The notes under the pieces: model-generated
Databases searched by the model: none
Seen by the model: the letters and a program-made list of their open reading frames with translations, nothing else
Told to the model about the DNA's origin: nothing
From: Falciphora oryzae
Taxonomy: Eukaryota > Ascomycota > Sordariomycetes > Magnaporthales > Magnaporthaceae
Direction: 5' to 3'
Assembly: GCA_000733355.1 (NCBI GenBank)
Contig: JNVV01000001.1
Location: forward strand, 3,053,596 to 3,117,595
Length of the DNA: 64,000 nt
Position numbers and translations under genes: made by a program
Shown here: positions 48,507-56,617 of the stretch, piece by piece
Position numbering within the stretch: position 1 is the stretch's first letter
Layout: every line of letters starts with the position of its first letter

Positions 48507-48870
48507 CTTGACTACCGGAGAGCGATTGGATCCTAAACAGCTGGCCAATGATAGTTTTGGTTAAAGGTTGATTGTTGATCAAGGCCGCTGGAAATAAGGA
48601 GAGCGATTATGGTTCGCGGTTGTCATAGCCGGAAGGAGGTGGAAAGGGCCCACTGTTTGCAAGGCCGCAGGGCGGCCCGTGCGAACAATGGGGTAGGGTG
48701 GCTTATTGCCCAGATCAGGGTAGTGGGGCGCCTGAAGAGAAAACTGTTGTTACAATCAGTAGGGCGCCTCAGGGGTGACCAAAGCCGCCACAGGGAGCCA
48801 GGAAGGAGGGGGCGAGGGTCGCGCCCCGCCTAGCTGACTAAGAGAACTAGGTGGCAGGTAATCACGTGAC

Positions 48871-48993
48871 ATGGTGATACGTCCGATACCTTGAGTATCA
48901 GGCGAACCACCATGACACTCGCGATACTTAGGGTAGCAGAAGTATCACGAGTGACACCGACGATACTCAAGGAAGCAACAGTATCAGGTATCC
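48871..48993. repeat. Nested imperfect inverted repeats
   Basis: CACTCGCGATACT (48916-48928) faces AGTATCACGAGTG (48941-48953) with one mismatch and a 12-nt loop. Outside it CCTTGAGTATC (48889-48899) faces GATACTCAAGG (48962-48972) perfectly. GATAC/GTATC recurs at least eight times within about 120 bp. Could be a MITE-like element, the end of a mobile element, or a hairpin RNA. Confidence 0.7.
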
Positions 48994-48994
48994 T

Positions 48995-48996
<2 letters not shown>

Positions 48997-49038
<42 letters not shown>
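48997..49038 (+). repeat. (AG)21 microsatellite
   Basis: Uninterrupted AG dinucleotide run directly after the nested inverted repeats. Confidence 0.95.
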
Positions 49039-49041
<3 letters not shown>

Positions 49042-49369
49042 ATTTAACGTCGGAAAAACGGGATCTACCAGTCCCTGCCTCCCAAGGGGCATACGACGTG
49101 CTAGCGCTACCTAAGCTTGACACTAGGCTATATGTTGCTATCGAGGCGGCTAACAAAATCAAACCATGGGGCAAGCCCAAGGCACACGGAGTTCGGGCCG
49201 CATTCCGGCGCTCCTTGTTAGTGAGCGGGCAATCGGCAGAGGGGGCGAGTAAACGCCTGGGCGCTGTAGGCGCTGCTGTTGGTAGTAGTGCTATCGGCCG
49301 GCGGGTGTGCCGGAAAAGGGGGTTAGGCCGGGTTTGGGCGGGGAGGTCCTCGGGACCCCCCCAATCAAG

Positions 49370-49648
49370 AACTTTGAGTATGTGTACACGGACGAGAACG
49401 GCAACCAGAAACGCTACAAGGATCCAATTGTCATCCAGCAGGACAAGTTCGAATGGGGCACCAAGTCGTGGGACGAAATCCAGTTGGAAGAAACTCAGAA
49501 AAACGACGCTCGGCTTACAGATGAGCATTCCCCGCTGCGGAAAAAATGGAATGGGGCCAAAGACAAATTCAACAACTATGATAAAACCCCAACACATATC
49601 AAAGTCATTGAGCAGCTTGAGGACACGATCAGCAAATCCTGCAAGTAG
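49370..49648 (+). pseudogene. Orphan exon-like open frame, no start codon
   Basis: A 92-residue frame beginning after a possible acceptor (CAATCAAG at 49362-49369) and ending at TAG 49646-49648. It encodes a hydrophilic, protein-like sequence (NFEYVYTDENGNQKRYKDPI near its start, then DEHSPLRKKWNGAKDKFNN). Composition differs from the GC-driven open frames elsewhere: balanced Lys, Asp, Asn and Tyr, few Arg. No in-frame ATG precedes it and I could not build a convincing first exon, so it may be a gene remnant or the last exon of an unrecognised gene. Family unknown. Confidence 0.4.
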
Positions 49649-50504
49649 GGAGCAGCCAGATTAGGCGGCGAGAACGTGGCAAACAGTTGCAGTACCTTTC
49701 TTAAACAGCTGTATTTGGCTATACGTTATAATTAATTAAGTTCTATGGTATATGCAGCTTCAATCGTCATTTATTCTGACATTTATTTACCCATTCTTGA
49801 GTATCTATCCCCTACGCAGGTGCTTAACTAGGTAGAGATACAGAGGTATGTGGTAATTACCTATCCGATTTCACGTTGGTACACTCTGGTGCTGTAGGTA
49901 TTTGTAAGTTCAAATGTGTTGAGCGTGCAGTCACCCCTTGATGCACTCCTATATCCACAGAGCGGGTGACACGGCTGACGCCACTGGATCAATGTTGACC
50001 ACCAGTTTAACCGTGCTACGTGTACATCATATGCTGGATTATGTTAACCTCAATGGTGAGCTCCATGGGCGCCTCGAAGGCGGGGGCGGCGGGGGTTAGC
50101 CGCTGTTGCACAGCGTAACGAGAATGAATTGATCTGATTGGATTTATTGTCTGATTTGATCATGCCGTCATGTTCGCCTGGACAGATTTCCTCCAAATTT
50201 TGCCTGCACCGTGTCCTGCACCGCGTGCAACACCCGCACGTGCGTGCGGGTGGGTCGTGCCGCGCTATAATCAATCGAGTGCTCGCTGTACCAGCACAGA
50301 CGTACGGGTGAGGGCGAGCCTGTGCTCCCGGCAGCCATACGGGCTTGATACTGGCACGATTGCACGCAGCATCGATTGCCCGAGCTATTTGTCACTCACA
50401 TTCTCCAGATTTTAACATCGCTCCAGTCTTCATTCAACCATCCTCCACCGTCTTCCACCATCCCCAACTTTCAACGACCTTCCAGTTTTGTTATTTGCGT
50501 CCCC
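49649..50504. other. A/T-richer intergenic stretch and promoter of the duplicated-protein gene
   Basis: Contains TTATAATTAATTAA near 49730 and is clearly less GC-rich than coding DNA. The last 100 bp before 50505 is C/T-rich leader. GTGCGTGC-type alternating sequence lies near 50230-50255. No gene seen. Confidence 0.4.
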
Positions 50505-52352
50505 ATGGCAGAGTTTGACCTGGCCGCCACCCCGCCTATCCGTCCGAGTTCGGCGCGGGCATTTCGTGTCGGAAAACTGGCTGGCTGGCATGGAGCACTC
50601 GAGTACGGGGGTATTTCCGATGAGGAAGACTGCCTCTCCGCCCTGCGCGGTGAACGGCTCCCAGTCACGATGGACGACACCAGGACCTTTACGCGGCGCG
50701 CTCAGTTGTGTGTCCTAAGGGGCATCCGCCACCACTCGGACTTCGGCAGCGAACTGCACGATGCAGCCCGCGCCGCCGGCATTTCGGTCCTGGTGCGCGC
50801 TTTAAACGCCCGCGCTATCATGAGCGACAAGATCCCCGACATGGACGACCAGGCGCACTTTCCATACTGCATATGGTACCCAGACGTGGCGTCGGAAGAG
50901 ACGTATCGCACGTTGGCGAAGCGTTACCCAAGCATGCGCTACCAAGTCGGCCGCGCGTGCGCTGTGGCCGGATATGCCGCTCTCTACAAAGAGCTCGACC
51001 TTCTTCCCGACCTGTCTATCGCCGAAGAGGCCCGCGACAACCTCGCCAGCAGCGACGGCCGGAGCCAACCCATTTTCGACTCCATCGTTGCGCAGCCCGT
51101 AAGGTGGATCATTATGGACGATTATACAAGAACCATCCGCGAAAACAATCCTTTTCCGGCCCAGCACGGACTGAACGGCGACACGGCGGTTCGGTCTACC
51201 CTAGCCTTTTCGAGAAGCTTCCTCGACAAAAGATGGCTGGACCCATGGAACCTTAACAACAAGCGGCTTTCTCCCTGGTGGAATTTGGACGGAGACGCAC
51301 TTACGCCGCACTACTTTAACATCACCGAGGACTGGAGCGTCGGCGAGGTAACAACATCCGCTCGCAAAGGTCGGTACCCTCAACACGCTGGTGCCAACGA
51401 AGAGCTTGTGCTGTGCCCGGATAATGAGGCGATGGCGTCCCTCCTCTGGGCCCCGCTCCCGCGCGATCTGCCCGCTGGGAACAAAGACGTGCTGGTTTTG
51501 ATGGCGGCCTACCACGGTAACATCGATCGGTATGCGCGCCTCAGGCGGCCTATCCACGTCAGCGCCAATGAGGACTGCTGCGTCAGGCGCGGCATCCACC
51601 ACAACACTGGCTTCGCGAAGTGGATGCTGCAAAACCAGCCCGATAATAAGGAGTATATCCAGGCAATCTATGCCCGCTTTATTATGAGCAACGACCTATC
51701 GCGAATCTCGTCAGACGAACCATCCGACGACAAGCTCCCTTGGCAGATCTGGTACCCCACCCGCGCCGCCGCCGAGACGTACGTCGAGCTCGCCCGTCGC
51801 AGGCCGTCTATGCGTCCTGCCGTGGCGCGCGCCCTGATCGTGGCCGACTACCAGACCGAGTGGGACGACAATATGGATTGGAACTTCGAGTTTACGGAAG
51901 AAATGTTTTTGCAGGCGAGAGCAAGCCCTAACCCACACTATCTCGCCGACCTGTACGCTCGGAGCGGGGAGGAGATCCCTTTAGATCTTTCTTACGTTTC
52001 CGCGTACATAAACCACACCCTCCGGTCCGAGACCTGCTTTGACCTCCAGCTGCAATCCACGCTCTCGATAGGGAGCGTTTGCGGCATGTGCTACCATGAC
52101 CCCGATGGACCGCCTGGCTTATACCATGGCCGTGGGGGAGAGGAGCTGCATGCGGATAATGTGGAGCTCTACATCGCGGCGAGAGACGAGAACCGCCCGC
52201 CAAATGACGGCAAGGGTGATGTCGACCTAAAGCGTCTGTGGGAGGAGCAAATAGTGGGCGGGTTTTCCGAGGAGGTGAGGAACTTGGACATGGATTATCG
52301 AGGGCCAGGAAGATGGTACCGGTACCGGGGGGGACGCAGAGGCCGGCCCTAG
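50505..52352 (+). CDS. Uncharacterised protein with an internal duplication
   Basis: Intronless, 615 residues from the ATG at 50505 (MAEFDLAATP). I recognise no catalytic domain. Two diverged copies of a roughly 95-residue unit are visible. Residues 70-165 include RGIRHHSDFG, LNARAIMSD, CIWYPDVASEETYRTLAKR and YPSMRYQVGRA. Residues 360-453 include RRGIHHNTGF, IYARFIMSN, QIWYPTRAAAETYVELARR and RPSMRPAVARA. Each copy ends in a short region reading AGYAALYKELD or ADYQTEWDD. Before copy 2, VLMAAYHGNIDRYARLRRP recalls an ankyrin helix pair, and copy 1 is preceded by KLAGWHGALEYG. Between the units lies INNDYTR-like sequence (WIIMDDYTRTI) and a Trp-rich segment. The tail is Arg/Gly-rich (RYRGGRRGRP). 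No signal peptide or membrane helix. The reading frame is long and consistent, so a real gene is likely. It lies beside repeats, a gap and an ankyrin relic, which suggests an accessory, multi-copy fungal family. Confidence 0.75.
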   Translation: MAEFDLAATPPIRPSSARAFRVGKLAGWHGALEYGGISDEEDCLSALRGERLPVTMDDTRTFTRRAQLCVLRGIRHHSDFGSELHDAARAAGISVLVRALNARAIMSDKIPDMDDQAHFPYCIWYPDVASEETYRTLAKRYPSMRYQVGRACAVAGYAALYKELDLLPDLSIAEEARDNLASSDGRSQPIFDSIVAQPVRWIIMDDYTRTIRENNPFPAQHGLNGDTAVRSTLAFSRSFLDKRWLDPWNLNNKRLSPWWNLDGDALTPHYFNITEDWSVGEVTTSARKGRYPQHAGANEELVLCPDNEAMASLLWAPLPRDLPAGNKDVLVLMAAYHGNIDRYARLRRPIHVSANEDCCVRRGIHHNTGFAKWMLQNQPDNKEYIQAIYARFIMSNDLSRISSDEPSDDKLPWQIWYPTRAAAETYVELARRRPSMRPAVARALIVADYQTEWDDNMDWNFEFTEEMFLQARASPNPHYLADLYARSGEEIPLDLSYVSAYINHTLRSETCFDLQLQSTLSIGSVCGMCYHDPDGPPGLYHGRGGEELHADNVELYIAARDENRPPNDGKGDVDLKRLWEEQIVGGFSEEVRNLDMDYRGPGRWYRYRGGRRGRP

Positions 52353-52837
52353 CGGACCAGGCAGTAGGTTGCATCACGTGTATATGCTCAAAACATCACT
52401 CCATATTCGCGTACCTAACCTTCATCAGCCGGCGCTGCTTCCGCGATCACCGAAATAATGATGCAGGAGAGGTGGTGTCTGGTACTGGATCCACTCGCGT
52501 TGACGGCTGGGTATATCACCCGACTGCCCCTGTACCGTCATGATCCACCATGGATGGGTTGATTGCCCAACAGAAACCATTTGTCAACGGCACAAGCGAT
52601 GAACCCCCAGATAATGAGCACACCCCACAGGTGGCAGCACCGCAAGGCCCAGAGCTCCATCGAACAGTTGTTGGTTACAGTTCGGAGCTTCAAAATGGAA
52701 CCGAACCGAAAGGATTCATTGATCGCGCTTGGGGCGGCCCCCCCTCCCCCGGGGCCCCCGAGGTCCTCTTGCGTATGCGCCGCGCGCCTGAGTAGCAATG
52801 ATGGAAACCGTGATGGCGCCTTTAGCAGCGGATATTT
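52353..52837. other. Intergenic stretch between the duplicated-protein gene and the gap
   Basis: About 485 bp. Open frames run into the gap but show no domain; nothing else recognised. Confidence 0.4.
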
Positions 52838-53021
52838 NNNNNNNNNNNNNNNNNNNNNNNNNNNNNNNNNNNNNNNNNNNNNNNNNNNNNNNNNNNNNNN
52901 NNNNNNNNNNNNNNNNNNNNNNNNNNNNNNNNNNNNNNNNNNNNNNNNNNNNNNNNNNNNNNNNNNNNNNNNNNNNNNNNNNNNNNNNNNNNNNNNNNNN
53001 NNNNNNNNNNNNNNNNNNNNN
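52838..53021. other. Assembly gap (184 N)
   Basis: Run of N; sequence unknown. Any frame spanning it is unreliable. Its position next to an ankyrin relic suggests repeats hindered assembly. Confidence 1.
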
Positions 53022-53204
53022 CCAGGCGACGAGCATAAGAAAGAGCCCACGAGACCCCCTATTAAAGGGTCGGGGAGGGCAAGACATCGTTTTCCCCTGA
53101 TCCCTTCTGCTGAATGCACAAACATTTTAACGATTGACCTTTGACGGCTGAGTAACCTGAACCTCTGAGATCTCCCTGCGGGATCCTTTCCAGTGCACAG
53201 CACG

Positions 53205-53336
53205 TTAAACCTCGTGCCCGGCTCGGAATCCCGCCCCAGCGGCGCTTGGCTGTGGATTTCCTTCGAGTCGACGTCGATTTTGCCGGTTTCGAGCACCAGC
53301 TTAAGACGGGACGGCTTCGTGCGCGTTCCGGGCAGC
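53205..53336 (-). pseudogene. Frameshifted ankyrin-repeat relic
   Basis: On the minus strand the frame from 53336 reads AARNAHEAV. After a frame change the next frame reads LVLETGKIDVDSKEIHSQAP and then LGRDSE. This matches the high-identity ankyrin repeats of fungal NACHT/NLR-type proteins, whose units typically read AAENGHEAVVKLLLETGKVD and VDSKD...TPL. One unit and part of the next are present, broken by the frameshift and without further repeats on this side of the gap. It is a remnant, not a working gene. Confidence 0.65.
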
Positions 53337-53684
53337 CTAGGTTATCACAACAACCATCGAATGTTATAGAATATATCGAAGAAAGGACAGTACAGCACTG
53401 GCTAGAAACACCTAAAAACAAGTAACAAATAGACAGAAAGAGTTTGTAGTTGCTAGAACATTCGGGGAACTTCAGGACGAGGTTGAGATCCACTTTTGAC
53501 ATCACTTCCTGACTGGCATCTGGCATCAGCGGCACGAGTTTGAATACGACACAGGTAGCGTTCGGCCAGTAAATGCACGCCAGTGACTGCAAGGGGCCAG
53601 GCCTCACGCCTGCTTGCCGGGCTGGGCATGGGTGGGGTTGGGCGGGATGCCAGTGGGGCTATTTTCAGCCAAATCTGGCCTAAA

Positions 53685-54396
53685 ATGGGAGGTTCATCAC
53701 CCGCCGGAGCTACTCCAACCATGCAGGCTGCTGCCGACATTCCTGGGGGCAAGGTGAGTCGATGGACACAGCCCACTGGCAGCATTTGCGGAGGGTAAAA
53801 CCCCCGCACCCCCATTCCTTTGTTAACCCTACAACACAGCGCGGAGTGATTTTTAATGCTCATAGCCAAATATTATCTTGCAGATGCAGACTACCAATCC
53901 CGCTGACACCATGGAGGAGAAGCGGAAGCAGAAGGAGGAGGAGGAGGAGGAGGAGTTCGAGACGGACTCGCAGGCGGGCTCGGTTGCGTCCTTGGAGAAT
54001 CACCCGATGATGGAGCCCGCGACAGCACAATGGGATCTGAGTGTCGGCGATTCGGTTTTCAAAAAACTTCGACGCGGCTTAACGCCTCAATGCATGGAGG
54101 ACAATCTGGACAGATGGTTTCTCACCATCGACAATCCAGACCAGAACGGCAACACATGCGTCCACCTTTTTCAGGGTTGGACACGCATGGAATGGTATTC
54201 GATTTTGATAAAGCAAGGCGACGGCAGCGGTAACGGCTTTAAAATTGAATCCATCAGCTGGGAACATGCAAAGAACCAGGCTGGGTTCCGGGAAACGGAG
54301 GAGCGGGCCAAAAGGGCGGTCGTGCTGCTGTTGAGAAGCCTTGAGGCGGCGCCAAACGAGGATATCTCAGCCCATCTCATAGAAAATCCGGGCTAG
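53685..54396 (+). CDS. Small uncharacterised acidic protein, two exons
   Basis: Model 53685-53753 and 53884-54396 joined over a GTGAGT...TTGCAG intron gives 193 residues. The N-terminus is Gly/Ala/Pro-rich. Residues 36-53 form a charged helix (EEKRKQKEEEEEEEFETDS). The remaining 130 residues look like a compact domain with WDLSVGDSVFKKLRRGLTPQ, DNLDRWFLTIDNPDQNGNT and GWTRMEWYSILIKQGDG. A helix EERAKRAVVLLLRSLEAA follows before the end. No signal peptide, membrane helix or known motif. I do not recognise the family. The start could instead be the Met at 53884 or 53911. It sits between the ankyrin relic and a 5S-like sequence, so a lineage-specific gene is likely; expression is unproven. Confidence 0.5.
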
Positions 54397-54528
54397 AATA
54401 ATATCAAATGTTATCGACTGGCAACAACTGCGTTGGATAAAGCAGCGGGAGATTGTGCTCCCCAGCCGAAATTTTCGACGGAGAAGGAAAGGGAGTTCGT
54501 TACCCAAATTTTTTCGTATATCTTTGCT

Positions 54529-54551
54529 GTTCTGGCGCGGCGCGCCAGAAC
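54529..54551. repeat. Near-perfect 23-bp palindrome
   Basis: GTTCTGGCGCG and CGCGCCAGAAC are exact complements separated by a single G. It lies about 70 bp before the 5S-like sequence. A target-site, terminator-like hairpin or protein-binding role is possible; none is shown. Confidence 0.8.
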
Positions 54552-54617
54552 GCTCCAGGACCCACTGGTCGCGGGGTCACGTGACGGGCACAGGCACTTG
54601 GCGAAGCGTCCGTTTCT

Positions 54618-54727
54618 GGACGCCTGTAATCCCATCTGCTCCCAAAACCTCCACAAACTAAAACATGTGAGGGCCGAACTAGTACTCAGGTGGGTGACTA
54701 CTGGGGAATCCTCGGTGTTGTATGTTT
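54618..54727 (+). pseudogene. 5S rRNA-like sequence, 3' part conserved
   Basis: From 54667 the sequence reads GTGAGGGCC, then GGTGGGTGACTACTGGGGAA, TCCTCGGTG and TTGTATG followed by T5. This is the 3' half and terminator of a fungal 5S rRNA gene. Further upstream only scattered agreement remains (AATCCCATCTGCTC for ATCCCGTCCGCTC), and the usual 5' ACATACGACCATA is missing. A diverged or 5'-truncated copy; an expressed variant is less likely. Confidence 0.65.
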
Positions 54728-55005
54728 TTGATGTTTTGATGCCGTCATCTTGGGCCGAAGGACACCAGATGTTTTTGCCTGCAACTGTCATTCATGGCCG
54801 TTAGTGAGTTGCCACTGCTAAAAGCCGTCGGAGAGCAACATATGAAAGTCCTGCAAACAGCATTGAAGGCGCTCAATATTTGGAAACTTGAAAGCCACGA
54901 GCTGACCCAAAAGCTAAGTAGAGCCAGAAGATCGACAATCACTAGAGACTTTTTTATTCAGTGGGGTACCACTCATTCAGTCCAGAAGTAATAGCGAACG
55001 CGGCC

Positions 55006-56322
55006 ATGGCACCAATCGGGATTGCACTGATCGGCGGGGGCATCTTCATCAAGCAGGCTCATCTCGTACGTCTCACCGGGTAGACCTCCTTGGAACCGGG
55101 GGCGCACGGCTCAAAGTAGGGGGAGAAAGACTGACGCAAAGAAAACTCCCCTTTCAAAGCCCGCTGTGCTGGCCACTCCCTCTCTGGAGATCAAGGCCAT
55201 CTACTCGCGGTCGCTCAAGTCGGCCCAGGAGACGGCCGCCCTCCTGCCGGACCCGTCCTCGGCCGGGCTCTACTCGGACGACGAGAGCGGCGGCAACGGC
55301 GGGTACGCGGCCGTGCTGGCGCGCGCCGACGTGGCGGGCGTCATCGTCGCGCTGCCCATCGCGAACCAGCCGGCGTACGTCCGGCTCGCGCTCGACGCGG
55401 GCAAGCACGTGCTCGCCGAGAAGCCGATCGCGCCCGACGTCGGGCAGGCGCGCGAGCTGATCCGGCACTACGCCGAGGTCAGGGGCCGCGGGTCGGGGGC
55501 CACGTGGTCCGTCGCCGAGCAGATCCGCTGCATGCCCAACTACCTGAGGGGCGCTGCTGAGGCGAGGGGGCTGGGGAAGGTCACTGGGTTCCGGGCCATC
55601 CAGAACTTTATGATTAAGGAAGGTGGGTGATCTGGTTTTGGTCCTTCCCTCCTCCTTTTTTTTTTTTTTTTTTTTTTTTCAATCCAGAGGCTGCTAGAGG
55701 GTGCATTCGTTCCTGAGCGAAACCAAAAAAAAAAAAAATTGACAACTGTCTCCGTCTTGTTTGATATACAGACAATCAGTACTACAACACGGACTGGCGC
55801 AAGGTCCCGACGCACGACCACGGCTTCCTCCTAGACGCCGGCGTGCACTGGGCCGCGTCCCTGCGCATGCTGCTCGGGCCGGACGACCCGGTCGAGACGG
55901 TGTCGGGCTTCAGCCACACGGCGACCAGGCACCTCCCGCCGCCCGACACGCTCCAGGGCGTCCTGCGTACGCGCTCGGGCGTCTCGGGCGCCTTCCTGGC
56001 CTCGTGCGGCTCGACTCTGCCGGCCCTGTCCGAGTACGCGGTCGCGTGCGAGGAGGGCAGCGTCACCGTTAAGCGGGATCTTGTTACTATTGTCGGGGCG
56101 GCGGACGGCAAGACGGAGACGGTGGAGGTCGACTCGTCCAAGAACGTCCTGTACGAGGTCCAGGCCTGGGCCGCGGCGCTCGCGGCGGGCGTGCCGGACC
56201 CGAGGCTGGCGCCCGAGGAGGCGCTCGCGGACCTGGAGCTGCTGCTTGGGCTGCTCCTGAGCGCCGAGGCGGGCGGTGTGCCGCGCACTTTGAGCCTGCA
56301 GCAGGTCGGGGTCTCTGTGTAG
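55006..56322 (+). CDS. Gfo/Idh/MocA-family NAD(P)-dependent oxidoreductase
   Basis: Exons 55006-55065, 55160-55622 and 55772-56322 give 357 residues. The short first exon encodes the Rossmann start IGIALIGGGIFIKQAHL. Exon 2 reads LEIKAIYSRS, then VAGVIVALPIANQPAYVRLAL, GKHVLAEKPIAPD (the EKP hallmark) and WSVAEQIRCMPNY. Exon 3 starts DNQYYNTDWR and carries the C-terminal-domain signature DHGFLLDAGVHWAASLRMLLG, in which the His of GVH is the usual catalytic His. The family oxidises or reduces sugars, inositols and diols with NAD(P) in the cytosol; the substrate is unknown. It is a distant relative of the gene at the left edge, not a recent duplicate. Intron 2 (149 bp) carries T24 and A14 tracts that could pair. 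The start is supported by GCGGCCATGG context and the correct length. Confidence 0.88.
55656..55679 (+). repeat. T24 homopolymer inside an intron
   Basis: Run of 24 T in the second intron of the oxidoreductase, followed 45 bp later by A14 (55725-55738). Confidence 0.9.
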
Positions 56323-56617
56323 CTTGTCGCACATTTGTCGAACGTCGAGGGCCGGAGCGGGAGGTGGTGGGGTCGGGACCTGTGTGGGATATCGGGAAGA
56401 TATGGCAATACTGTTGGGATACACGTTGCGCAGAGCTGGAGAGCAGCTATGTCGACTGTCCTATGCATCCGTTCCAGCCTCCCGAGGCGTCTTGTGAGCC
56501 AACCAATCCAACACCGAACAATGCAGAATGACAAATGAAATTAAAAGCGGCGTGGGCAGCTCCGATGCACTTCTACGGGTAGCCACCGCTCCCGCCATCT
56601 ACCTATGAATGCAACCC

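Noticed and set aside
52538..53296. Open frame running through the N gap
   Set aside because: Continuity across 184 N is an artefact; only the ankyrin-like end is meaningful.
54433..54804. 123-codon plus-strand open frame
   Set aside because: Its 3' half lies over the 5S rRNA-like sequence and its middle over the palindrome at 54529, so it is not a protein gene.
54794..54991. 65-codon open frame with ATG, helical translation
   Set aside because: Short, no homology signal, directly upstream of the oxidoreductase start; may be leader or chance. Not supported as a gene.
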